From NCBI GenBank assembly GCA_963575745.1, contig CAUYUJ010021058.1:27380-91379 (forward strand): a stretch of 64,000 nt of DNA. The letters run 5' to 3'. The notes under the pieces were generated by a model, which did no database searches, was not told the origin of the DNA, and saw only the letters and a list, made by a program, of their open reading frames with translations. This document shows positions 51,740 to 61,240 of this stretch, one piece after another. A program made the translations under genes and the position numbers. This DNA is from Prorocentrum cordatum. Taxonomy: Eukaryota; Sar; Dinophyceae; Prorocentrales; Prorocentraceae. Positions within the stretch are counted from its first letter, which is position 1, and the number at the start of each line of letters is the position of its first letter.

Positions 51740-53040
51740 TGCGAGCTAGCCCGCCGCAGGCGCCGATTTGCGTGCTCTGACAAGTTCAGCGCGGGGGGGA
51801 TCGCTGGTCGGCCACCCGGAACGAGTGCAAAGACAGCCCGCCGCAGGCGCCGAATTCTTGGCTTGTTCAGTGAACGTAGTTTGGGTCGCGGGTGGGTCGC
51901 GGGCTCTCCACCTCCACCTCGAAGGAATTCAAAAACAGCCCACCGCAGGCGCCGAACATTTTGACTTGTACACTGGACGCGGTTTGGGTCGCAGGTTCTC
52001 CACCTGGAGCGAATGCAGAAGAAACCCGCCGCAGGCGCCAAAGTTTTGGCTTGTTCAGTGAACGTAGTTTGGGTCGCGGGTGGGTCGCGGGCTCTCCACC
52101 TCCACCTGGAATCTATTCAAAAACAGCCCGCCGCAGGCGCCGAACAGTTTGATTTGTACACTGAACGCGGTTTGGGTTGCGGGTGGGTCGCAGGTTCTCC
52201 ACCTGGAACGGATGCAAAAGAAACCCGCCGCAGGCGAGAACATTTTGGGTGGGTCGCGGGGTGGGTCGCGGGTGGGTCGCGGGTGGATCGCGGTGGGTCG
52301 CGGGTGGGTCGCGGGTGGGTCGCGGGTGGGTCGCGGTGGGTCGCGGGTGGGTCGCGGGTGGGTCGCGGGTGGGTCGCGGGGTGCGGGTGGGTCGCGGGTG
52401 GGTCTCGGGGTGGGTCGCCGGTGGGTCGCGGGTGGGTCGCCGATGCAAAACGCCCGCCGCATGCGCCGAAGTTTTGGCTTGTTCAAGTGAACGTAGCTTG
52501 GGTCACGGGTGGGTCGCGGGTCTCCACCTCCACCTCGAAGGAATTCAAAAACAGCCCACCGCAGGCGCCGAACACTTTGACTTGTATACCGAACGCAGTT
52601 TAGGTCGCGGGTGGGTCGCAGGTTCTCCACCTGGAACGAATGCAAAAGAAACCCGCCGCAGGCGAGAAAATTTTGGGTGGGTCGCGGGGGGTGGGGTGGG
52701 TCGGGGGGTGTGGGTCGCGGGTGGGTCGCGGTGGGTTCGCGGTGGGATCTCGGGGCTGGGGTCGCGGGGGTATGGGGGTCGCGGGTGGGTCGCCTGGGGG
52801 GTCTCGGGGTGGGTCGCGGGCGGGTCGCGGTTGGTCGCCGGCGGGTCGCGGGTGGGTCGCCGGGTGGGGTCTCGGGGTGGGTCGCGGGCGGGTCGCGGGG
52901 TGGGTCGCGGGTAGGTCGCGGTTGGGTCGCGGGTGGGTCGCGGGGTGGGTCGCGGGTGGGTCGCGGGGTGGGTCGCGGGTGGGTCGCGGGTGGGTCGCGG
53001 GTGGGTCGCGGGTGGGTCGCGGGTGGGTCGCGGGTGGGAC
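51740..53040. repeat. About 95-bp satellite with GGGTGGGTCGC expansions
   Basis: The anchor CCGCAGGCGCC occurs at 51751, 51841, 51943, 52029, 52131, 52228, 52456 (as CCGCATG), 52559 and 52655. Spacings mostly alternate near 88 and 102, so the real period is a dimer of about 190. The unit contains TTTGGGTCGCGGGTGGGTCG, and the 10-11-bp part has expanded on its own into pure arrays at about 52248-52442 and 52673-53040. Confidence 0.85.
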
Positions 53041-53066
53041 GACGACAACTTAAAAAACCAAACGAC

Positions 53067-53101
<35 letters not shown>

Positions 53102-54245
53102 CCAACGCCACCACACCACCACAACAACAACAACAACAACAATTACTAGCACGTGGGGACATCGTTCTCACCAGTGCAGGGGTTTTCAAGGAGGCGGGCA
53201 ATACCCCCACTTTGTGGGTGGGGCGGGGTTACAAGCTCTACATATTTTCAAACGATCTTCGCCACCACACACAACCCAGCTTCGCGCCTTGAACGTTGGG
53301 ACACTTCACTTCGTGGCATGCGGACGACCGTGGCTACTATTCAGGGCCCCGCGGCCGACGACGACGGCGTGCGCGCGCGAAGAAAAACGAATGTGTCCCG
53401 CATGGTATTATTTGACAGGGATGATGGCCGTGGCAGGTGCGCAACCGTTGTTGCAGAAGTTCGAAAAAGTTGCTCGCAAAAGCCCGTTTGACAGAAATGT
53501 TTAAAAAATGTTTGGTTTCCTACGAATCCGCAAGAGCGCGCGGGATGAAATTTTGACATTTTTTTTTTTGAAGAAACCATTGGCTTTTTGATGTTTTTAT
53601 GTTAAAATCGCTACGAACACTAAGGTTTTGGAAGGATTTCGTCTTGCGCGCGCGAATGTCCACTTTACTTTACTTTTTTGCAAGGGATTCTTGAAGTTTG
53701 GTTATGTTAGAACAAGAAATGTCCACTTTAGCTTATTTTTTGCAAGGGAAAGCGGGGGACAACAAAACAACCGGATCTGGTACCCCCGGTTTTGCCTGAG
53801 ACTTCCTCACGAAAATGATGAAAATGAGGCTGCGGCCTAGGCGCGGCGGGGGGGCCATGCACCAGGGGCCCCAACAATAATTATTCTTTAGAAGTAATAA
53901 TGTTCAACAACAGCAACACCAACACCAACAACACCACCACCACTAACAACAACAACACTAACAATAACAATAACAACAACAACCAACGACGACAACAACA
54001 CCAACAACAACAGCAACAACAATCCGCATCGCGGAATTCCAGTTCAGCCACGCACCCAGGGACAGTGAATGACCGTTCGGTTCACCCCCTCACTCTGATG
54101 AATGTTACGCTCCTCCCTGCCCGGACTCTGTTCGGAAGATGTACCGCTCGCTCCGCATCTGTTTTTCTCTTTTGGTTTGTCACGCACACACACACACGCG
54201 ATTCAACTAATTGGTCGTTCGTATGTGTTTTTACTTATCCGATCG
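53041..54245. other. Intergenic with CAA repeats and a small direct repeat
   Basis: (CAA)n at 53078-53145 and 53900-54030. AATGTCCACTTTA...TTTTTTGCAAGGGA at about 53655 is repeated at 53723. 53150-53580 is unique with no recognised protein. T-run at 53560-53569. Confidence 0.55.
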
Positions 54246-54455
54246 TTTTCGGTCCTTCAAATGGTGCTCCCGCTGCAGCGCTGGCTTCATTGTCGCGCCT
54301 CTGGTCCTTCAAAACAGTGCTCCCGCGGCAGCGCCAGTCTCATTTCCTTGTTTTCGGTCCTTCCGAATGGTGTTCCCGCTGCAGCGGTGGCCTAATGTTC
54401 GCGTTTTCGGTCTTTACAAACGCGGCTCCTGCTGTAGCAGTGGTCTCATCTCCAA
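54246..54455. repeat. 52-bp tandem repeat, four units
   Basis: GGTCCTTC... begins at 54251, 54303, 54355 and, diverged, 54408. Each unit carries GTGCTCCCGC[T/G]GCAGCG. Confidence 0.8.
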
Positions 54456-54539
54456 ATTGTCGGTGTTCCACTTGGTTTTCCGGCCTCAACGTTCGTGCAG
54501 CCATGGTACGTACGCAATTCATTGGTATGTGATGTGCTG

Positions 54540-54800
54540 TGCTATAGGATTCCATGCCTTGCTCTACAATGCTGTGATATGCAATGCTGGGCTACGCAGT
54601 GCCATACCATGCTATACTGTCCCGTGCCATGACATGGCATGGCCTGCCATGCAATACTATGTTATGCACCGCTGTGCGATACCATGCCTTGCGCTGCAAT
54701 GCTATGCTTTGCAATGCTTATCTACGCAATGCCACACCATGCTATGCCATGCTACTCTCTGCCGTGCTCTCCTAGGCCATGGTCTTCCATGCTTTGCATC
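54540..54800. repeat. Degenerate CATGCTATGC repeat
   Basis: Roughly 10-bp units of CCATGC/TATGCAATGC, strongly diverged. CATGACATGGCATGGC is locally palindromic. Confidence 0.65.
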
Positions 54801-55530
54801 GCGAACCCTTTGGGTTGTCCTCTTCGACATCCGACTGTGCGAGTAGAGAGGGGCTCTGCGCAATGGTAAAGGATGGGCGGGATGGGCAGGACGTCAGATG
54901 TGACGTAAGCGCACCTAGCTTCTCCTCCCCTCTCGCTCCTTAGTCCTCCCCTGTAGCCTCCTTCTCCTCAGCATGTGCTCGCATCTCCGAGCCGCAGGAC
55001 GCAGCGGTCCGGGCACAGCAGGAAACCACAACCACAATTGGGTCGATTTTTCTGGAAGGTCCCTCGGGGGAGAAACCACCGACCTCGGCATGAGCAATCT
55101 GATTGTGGTTGTGGTCGACTTGGCCGTCCGAGGTGCCCACATCGACCACGACCAGTGCTGTACTGAGCTGCTCTCGGTGGTCTGACGACTTGTCGGCTCG
55201 CGCAAGACATCCCCCCAGGGGTGCGTCCCCGATGTGGTTGTGGTCGCTTGCCGTCCTCGCAGGCGGCTCTGGAGTCTAGAGTTGTGGAAGTCGATTAATG
55301 GAGAAGAAGCATGCTGCCAAGCAATTCCCAGATGTTAAAAAGATGTTTCAGCTATATTTTGAACATGTTTCTAGGATGGTTAGAGTGTCCATTGTCATGG
55401 CATCCGCAAGTCTAGAGCCCGCCCTCCCCCCCCGCTTCACCACCCCGTTCCCCGCCCCGCCGCCTCCCCTGCCTCTCGCCTCCGCCCGCGTGCTCTGCGG
55501 CATCCTGAGGTCATGTGGGTCCAGGAGCCA
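54801..55530. other. Intergenic with a 13-bp dyad
   Basis: CCACAACCACAAT (about 55027) pairs with ATTGTGGTTGTGG (about 55103). TGTGGTTGTGG recurs near 55233. No gene was recognised. Confidence 0.5.
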
Positions 55531-56230
55531 GGAGGAGGAGAAGGAGGAGGAGGAGGAGAAGGAGGAGGAGGAGGAGGAGGAGGGGGAGGGGGAGGAGGAG
55601 GGGGCGGGGGAGGGGGAGGAGGGACCCTATAGCAAACATGCCGCAAATGCACATCATGAATCCCACACCGTTCGCGCACCAAGTGCCACGCTTTCTCATT
55701 TACGCACCAGATTACTTCCAGCAGCCAACGCCGCACAACATAATAACCACGTAGATACTTCAGGGATGAGACACTTCTGTTATGAGGAGTGTGTGGCGGG
55801 GGAGTTGCGACTAACTTGACCCTCGACGATGGGAGCCCTCCAGACCCTCGGTGAGGGCAGTTTGCCATTGCCGCGCGCTCGCTTGCTATGCTGGTGGAGG
55901 GAGAGGTGGTGGTGTGTTTGATTTAGTCGTGAGGTGGAGGAGGAGATGGCGTCATCCTGGAGGTAGGCGCGTGTCTCTGACTTGCGTGCGGCAGCAGCTC
56001 AAAGCTGGACCGCATAGCATGCTGCCAGTGCACCTCATGACTCCCACACCGTTCGCGTGCCCCGTGCCACGCTTTCGCTTTTGAGCACCCGATTACTTTT
56101 AGCAGCCAACGCCGTTACGACAGAAGTGCCGCGTGGACACTTCGGATGTAGAGGAAAACCATTATGGAGGGGATGGGTGGCGAAGTTAGCGGTTGGGAGT
56201 TTTACTCTGACCCTCAGGGCGGGCGCGATA
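55531..56230. repeat. GGA tract and a diverged direct duplication (about 380 bp apart)
   Basis: GGA at 55531-55622. Then GCACATCATGAATCCCACAC and CGTTCGCG...GTGCCACGCTTTC (from about 55650) recurs as GCACCTCATGACTCCCACAC from about 56029. Both continue through GATTACTT...AGCAGCCAACGCCG and a GTTGCGA/GTTAGCG end with TGACCCTC. Coding is not conserved. Confidence 0.7.
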
Positions 56231-56734
56231 CGGGCATCTTTACTTATGCCCGACTGGCTGTGAAACACTCGCGCTGCGCAAGACACGATCGTCTCTACAT
56301 CGGCCCATCCTTGCTGCTAGGGCATTGTCACATTGCCACTCGGCCATACTTTAAGATATTCGGCCAGTCAATGCCGTCTGAGTCAGCTACCTTACACATC
56401 AGACATTCGCTTGCTTCACATTGCCACACCAGGCCAGCCAGACCGACTTGGCCAGCCTTGATATGTGAAGGGCGGGTTGCGAGGTTATTGAGTGGGAGGT
56501 GAGTACCTTGCCGTCGCTTGCAGATCTAACACTCTATTCCCTCTTGGCTCCTCCACTTTCCAGTGTCTCTGTGCACCTCCTGCTCCGCTTTGTCTGCATT
56601 CAGGTGACTTTTCTGCTTGTCGCAATCTCTGAGTTTCATGCTGCAGAGAAGTGAACTCTAGAAGCATAGCACTCAGAGTCCGCTCAACGCAAAAAGAGGG
56701 AGGATGGAGATGATAAGGCGGGTGCAGGATATTT
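56231..56734. other. Intergenic, no gene seen
   Basis: Unique sequence. CGGCCA...CACATTGCCA motifs repeat loosely (56330-56440). Confidence 0.4.
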
Positions 56735-57166
56735 ATGAGGGATAGCGGTGATGTTGATGTTGTCGATGATGATGACGGCGATGATGATGATGATGATGTT
56801 GATGATGATGACGATGATGACGGTGATGATGATGAGGACGACGATGATGATGCTGATGATGATGGTGACAGTGGTGATGACGACACTGGCGGTGATGTTG
56901 TTGATGCGGATGATGCTGATGGTGATGTTGATGGTGGTGACGACGCTGGTTGTAATTATGATGATGATGCTGCTGATGATGCTGATGATGCTGATGATGA
57001 CCAAGGATGATGATCACGATGGTGATGATGCTGCTGATGATGATGACGACGGTAAGGCTGATTAAATTGCTGCTGCTGCTGTTGATGATGATGGCGATGA
57101 TACTGGCGCTGATGCTGGTGCTGATGATGACGACGATGCTGTTGATGATGGTGATGCTGCTAATGC

Positions 57167-57216
<50 letters not shown>

Positions 57217-57822
57217 GCGATCATGATGCTGCTGATGAGGATGATGATCAGGCTGGTATTGACGGCGCTACTGCTGCTGATTTGGCTGCTGCTGATGATG
57301 ACGATGCTGATGAAGATGCTAGTGATGATGTCGATGCTGATGCCGATGATGATGCCGACGTTGATGATGCTTATGATGATGCGGCTGCTGATGTCGCTGA
57401 GGATGATGCGGATGATGACGATGATCTGATCTGATCTGATACTATACGATCTGATATGGTATGGTATGGTATGATACGATGAGGATGCTGCTGCTGATGA
57501 TGATGATGATGATGCTGATGGTGATGCTGCTGATGCTGCTGATGATGCTGCTGATGACACTGGTGATGCCGCTGCTGCTGCTGCTGACGCGTGTTGTGAT
57601 GACGACGATGCTGCTGCTGATGATGCTGATGATGCTGATGCTCATGATGATGCTGCTGATGATGCTGATGATGATGTTGATGACGACGGCGAGAAGGCGG
57701 ATGAGGAGAAGAAAGGTGAGGAGGGTGATGAGGGGGAGGTAAGCGCATGAGAGATGAGCACGAGGCAGGATGGGGGAGGGGGCGGAGAAGGAGGAGGATG
57801 GGGATGATGATGGTGATGCTGC

Positions 57823-57864
<42 letters not shown>

Positions 57865-58135
57865 CGATGATGATGATGCTGATGATGATGATCCTGATGC
57901 TACTGATGCTGCTGATGAGGATAGTGCTGGTGATGATGGTGATGCTGCTGCCGATGATGCTGATGCTGATGCTGATGATGCTGAGGATGATGATGATGAT
58001 GATGAGGAGGAGGAGGAGGATGGGGAGGAGGATGAGCAGGATGAGGAGGAGGAAGCGGATGAGACTGAGGAGGCGGGGGAGGAGGAGGAGGAGGAGGAGG
58101 AGGAGGATGAGGAGGAGGAGGAGGAGGAGGAGCAA
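56735..58135. repeat. Second GAT trinucleotide tract with GATCT, ATGGT and GGA blocks
   Basis: Interrupted (GAT)n 56735-57420, (GATCT)n 57420-57440, (ATGGT)n 57455-57475, (GAT/GCT)n to 57990 and GGA 58000-58135. Same character as 46760-48980. Confidence 0.95.
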
Positions 58136-58388
58136 GATGGGGGAGAGGAACACAGGAACAGACCGAGCGCACCCAGGTGCGTTGTTCGGGCGATGCCACG
58201 TGCATTCTAGCCCTGACTATGAGCGGCGCTTGCAGCGGCAGGCGCAGAGGCAGCTGAAATTTCTTCCACGGCCATGCCGTGGGTAGCTGCGCGCAGAAAC
58301 TTGGTGAGGCCATCGCGCCCAGCGTGGGCGCGCGTGTATTCTCCTTTGTCTATTTTGGCGAGGTTATCTCGCCCTTTCTAGGTAATTC
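58136..58388. other. Intergenic, no gene seen
   Basis: Unique sequence leading to the DR left end. TTTTGGCGAGGTTATCTCGC near 58350 is a short dyad. Confidence 0.4.
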
Positions 58389-59666
58389 TTTACGCTTCGC
58401 GTATCCCCACCAGCCCATCTCACAGCAGCAATTCTCGCGAAGCATGCCGACAGTCGTGTTTTTCAGGCGTGTGTCCGCTTGGCCCCGCATATCTCCCCTG
58501 TTCCTCCTTCCTCCCGCCTCCTTGTATATCCTCCTTGTGAGGGGAGCGGGAGAAGGACGAGGCGGAGGAGGAGGGAGAGAAAGCGCTCCTCGTGATTTGA
58601 GTCGTTTGGGGTTTCTCGTGCTGGTGTGAGTCGTTCGGGCCCTTCTTCCTGGTGTGAGTCGTTCGGGCTCTTCGTGGTGTGAGTCGTTCGGGCTCTTCGT
58701 CCTGGTGTGAGTCGTTCGGGCTTCTCGTGGTGTGAGTTGTTCGGGCCCCTCATCCTGGTGTGAGTCGTTCGGGCCCCTCCTCCTGGTGTGACTCGTTCGG
58801 GCTCTTCGTGGTGTGAGTCGTTCGGGGCCCGCGTCGTGGTGCGAGTCCTTCGGGCTCCTCGTGGTGTAAGTCGTTCGGGCGCCTCGTCCTGGTGTGAGTC
58901 GTTCGGGCCCCTCCTTGTGGTGTGAGTCGTCCGGGCTCTTCGTGGTGTGAGTCGTTCGGGCCCCTCGTCCTGGTGTGAGTCGTTCGGGCTCCTCGTGGGG
59001 CCTCTTGGGGGCCTCTTGGAGCCTCGTGGGGCCTCTTCGGGACCTCTTGGGGGCCTCTTGGGGGCCTCTTGGGGCCTCGTGGGGCCTCTTGGGGGCTTCT
59101 TGGGGGCCTCTTGGGGGCCTCTTGTGGCCTCGTGGGGCCTCTTGGGGGCCGCTTGGGGGCCTCTTGGGGGCCTCTTGGGGCCGCTTGGGGGCGTCTGGGG
59201 GGCCTCTTGGGGGCCTCTTGGGAGCCTCCTGGGGTCCTCTTGGGGCCATCTTGGGGCCTCTTGCGACCTCCTCAGAAGCGCAAATGAGAGCTGCCCCCTG
59301 AGAAGGACAAAATGAGCCCAAAACCTTCGTAACATCAATGGTTTTGCTATGAGGGAAGACGAGCGCGGCCCCCTCAGAAGGCCAAAATGGAGCCCAAGCC
59401 CTCGTACAATCAATGATTTCTGCTTCAAAGACGAGCAGAGGGGCCAAACTCCCCCCCCCGTCGGGGCCAGAATCCTCGTGAGGGTAGTCGTTTTTTGGCC
59501 CTCCGAGGAGTCGAAATGGACCCCCCTGACACCACTCGGCCCGCCCTCTCCAGGTCCAGGGGGAGGGGGGAGGGGGAGGGGTAAACCCCTCCCCGAAGGG
59601 GAAGAAGGGGGGGTGAGAACAGAGAGAGCTCTCTAAACCACTCACGCCCAAAGGGCTGGTGGGATT
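58389..59666. mobile_element. Dispersed repeat DR, copy C (expanded)
   Basis: 1278 bp. The left end TTTACGCTTCGCGTATCCCC then ACCAGCCCATC and the right end CTCTCTAAACCACTCACGCC then AAAGGGCTGGTGGGATT match copies A and B. The interior is enlarged by a 27-30-bp array (58600-58995) and a GGGGGCCTCTTGG array (58990-59250). The right end overlaps the last codons of the minus-strand LINE (59642-59666). Confidence 0.7.
58600..58995. repeat. 27-30-bp tandem repeat (GTGTGAGTCGTTCGGGC)
   Basis: About a dozen units alternating a short (TCTTCGTG) and a longer (CCCCTCGTCCTG) spacer between GTGTGAGTCGTTCGGGC cores. Minus-strand frames read PNDSHH / PERLTPG repeats, which I take as a by-product. Confidence 0.85.
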
Positions 59667-60667
59667 CCCGTGCAGGGTGCGGCAAGGTGGCGTGGGTCCT
59701 CGGTTGCCGTCTTGCCGCACCCGCGGCAGAAGTACAGGCGGTATTTCTGCATGAATTGGAGCTTATGGCTGGCGTGCAGCTCGCGCCCAGAAATGGTGAT
59801 AGCGCCCTGTACTGGCACTATCTGGCCACTGGCTGACGGCAGAGGCGGCTGGTGGGTGCACGGCGTGGCACAGGCCTGGCGTACTTTACACTTGTCTGTG
59901 GTGAGCCCGCAGCGGGAGCACACGTACTTGCCCGCTCTGAGCTCAAAGGCGTGCTGGCTCGATTGCATGGCTAACTGCAGCTTGGTGAGGCGCGGGCCTT
60001 TGGCCTGCGAGGGTCGTTCCGCGACCCACGGATCAACTGCAAGCGTGTCAGCTAGGGCACGGCGCGCCCTCCTGCGGATGAGGGTGCACTGGGCATCGTG
60101 CAGGTCAGTGGGAGGGGCCTGCCCTACAAGCGCTGCCTCGTAAGACTGTTGGGCCGCTACACCTGCCCATGCATCGGCCGTCGCGTTGCCGATAGTGTGA
60201 AAGTATCGCACAGGGTCTGAGGCTTGGCCAGGTGACTCCTCGCTGTGTGAGAGCACCCAGATCACAGTGAGCTGACTAGTGCCACGTGCACGAATATCTT
60301 TGGCAACTCGTGCCCACAAGTCCTGATTTGCGCCATCGCTGGGGCGCAAGTGTCGATTCGTCCGCCATCCGTCGTACAGCGGCAGGTGGTCTGCAATGAA
60401 ACAGAGGTCGCCCTTCCAGTGTTCTAGGGCGAGCGCGAAAGCTAGCAGCTCTGCACGGGGCACAGTTTGAAAGGCGCCCTCGAGGCCCGACATTATTCCT
60501 CCCCAGGGGACCCACTCCCCGAAGAGGCACTTCATAGCAGCACAGGCGGTCCCCACTCTTCGGCGACGTGGGTCATCACTGTACTGACCTCCGGAACCGT
60601 CTCCGAAGAGAGTGAGGGTGCCGTCGCTACTGACGCAGTCCTCCAATCCCGCCCAACCCAGCTCCAC
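59642..60667 (-). CDS. LINE RNase H and Cys-rich C-terminus
   Basis: The apparent start at 60667 is GTG just inside a frameshift, so this is a continuation. RNase H motifs run LFGDGSGGQYSDD (catalytic D), VPRAELLAFALALEHW (E), DLCFIADHLPLYDGW (D), TVIWVLSHSEE (H) and IGNATADAWAGVAAQQ (D): all the expected acidic positions are present. Two Cys clusters follow, YVCSRCGLTTDKCKVRQACA and YFCRGCGKTATEDPRH, possibly nucleic-acid-binding. The terminal GIPPALWA lies within the DR copy C right end, so the natural C-terminus may have been replaced. RNase H would remove the RNA strand during target-primed reverse transcription. Confidence 0.7.
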   Translation of the reverse strand: MELGWAGLEDCVSSDGTLTLFGDGSGGQYSDDPRRRRVGTACAAMKCLFGEWVPWGGIMSGLEGAFQTVPRAELLAFALALEHWKGDLCFIADHLPLYDGWRTNRHLRPSDGANQDLWARVAKDIRARGTSQLTVIWVLSHSEESPGQASDPVRYFHTIGNATADAWAGVAAQQSYEAALVGQAPPTDLHDAQCTLIRRRARRALADTLAVDPWVAERPSQAKGPRLTKLQLAMQSSQHAFELRAGKYVCSRCGLTTDKCKVRQACATPCTHQPPLPSASGQIVPVQGAITISGRELHASHKLQFMQKYRLYFCRGCGKTATEDPRHLAAPCTGIPPALWA

Positions 60668-61240
60668 CCGCCGCCCCCCCCCATTGAAGCAAAGAGCGGG
60701 TGCGTGTCAGCGCGCGCAGGCAGGCCACGGAGCCAGTAGGCGGGAGCAGCCTCTGCTCCAGCCAGGGCAGAGGGCAACAGGGCGTCAGAATCCGTGTAGT
60801 CCTCGTGGTCGCGGTTGCAGGGGCACAGCCAGACCCTGTGCATGAGCGTCTCGTCGGCCTCTCCGCATCTCGGACAGGTTGGAGTGGCGTTGCACCCCAT
60901 CTCGATGAGTCGGCTTCTGGGCCATTGCGCCCCCGCGACCACGCACAGGTTGAGGGCCGGCTGGTCGTACTGGCCCCCTCTCGAGGGACAGGCAGAACTC
61001 GTGGACGAACTCCGCAGGGTCCACGTCGTAGCGCTTGTCCTCCCAGTCGGCTTGTCCACTGTGGGGTGGCTGCCACTCCTGGGTATGGGTCTCGCCTGCC
61101 CAAGGTGGTCGCGACCACTCCGTTGGCGTCGGGCAGGTCCAGCCAGCGTCCAGGAAGATGGCCTGGGTGGCGGAGATGGGGCCCATGACCATCCTCCACT
61201 TCCTGCTGCCGCGCGTGATCGACTTGTTGTAGATCAGCTT
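60668..61240 (-). pseudogene. LINE region between RT and RNase H, frameshifted
   Basis: Directly after TGA 61243-61241 the same frame reads KLIYNKSITRGSRKWRMVMG and ATQAIFLDAGWTCP to DPAEFVHEFCLSLERG. At 60974-60978 it shifts to GQYDQPALNLCVVAGAQWPR, then CPRCGEADETLMHRVWLCPC, a Cys-x2-Cys...His...Cys knuckle typical of LINE C-terminal regions. It then runs to HPLFASMGGGG, where the second shift at 60674-60682 leads into the RNase H frame. TGA at the first break probably replaced TGG (AWKLIY). Confidence 0.6.

Noticed and set aside
52055-53152. Frames reading TRDPPATHPRP or GRGWVAGGSR repeats
   Set aside because: By-products of the GGGTGGGTCGC array.
58600-58995. CRISPR-like array
   Set aside because: The spacers are themselves repeated variants and the setting is eukaryotic. 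It is an ordinary tandem repeat.
58350-59720. 456-codon minus-strand frame with PNDSHHEEPERLTPG repeats
   Set aside because: The repeat unit length varies between 27 and 30 bases (kept in frame by chance), it lies in a DR element, and its ends are DR termini, not gene-like.
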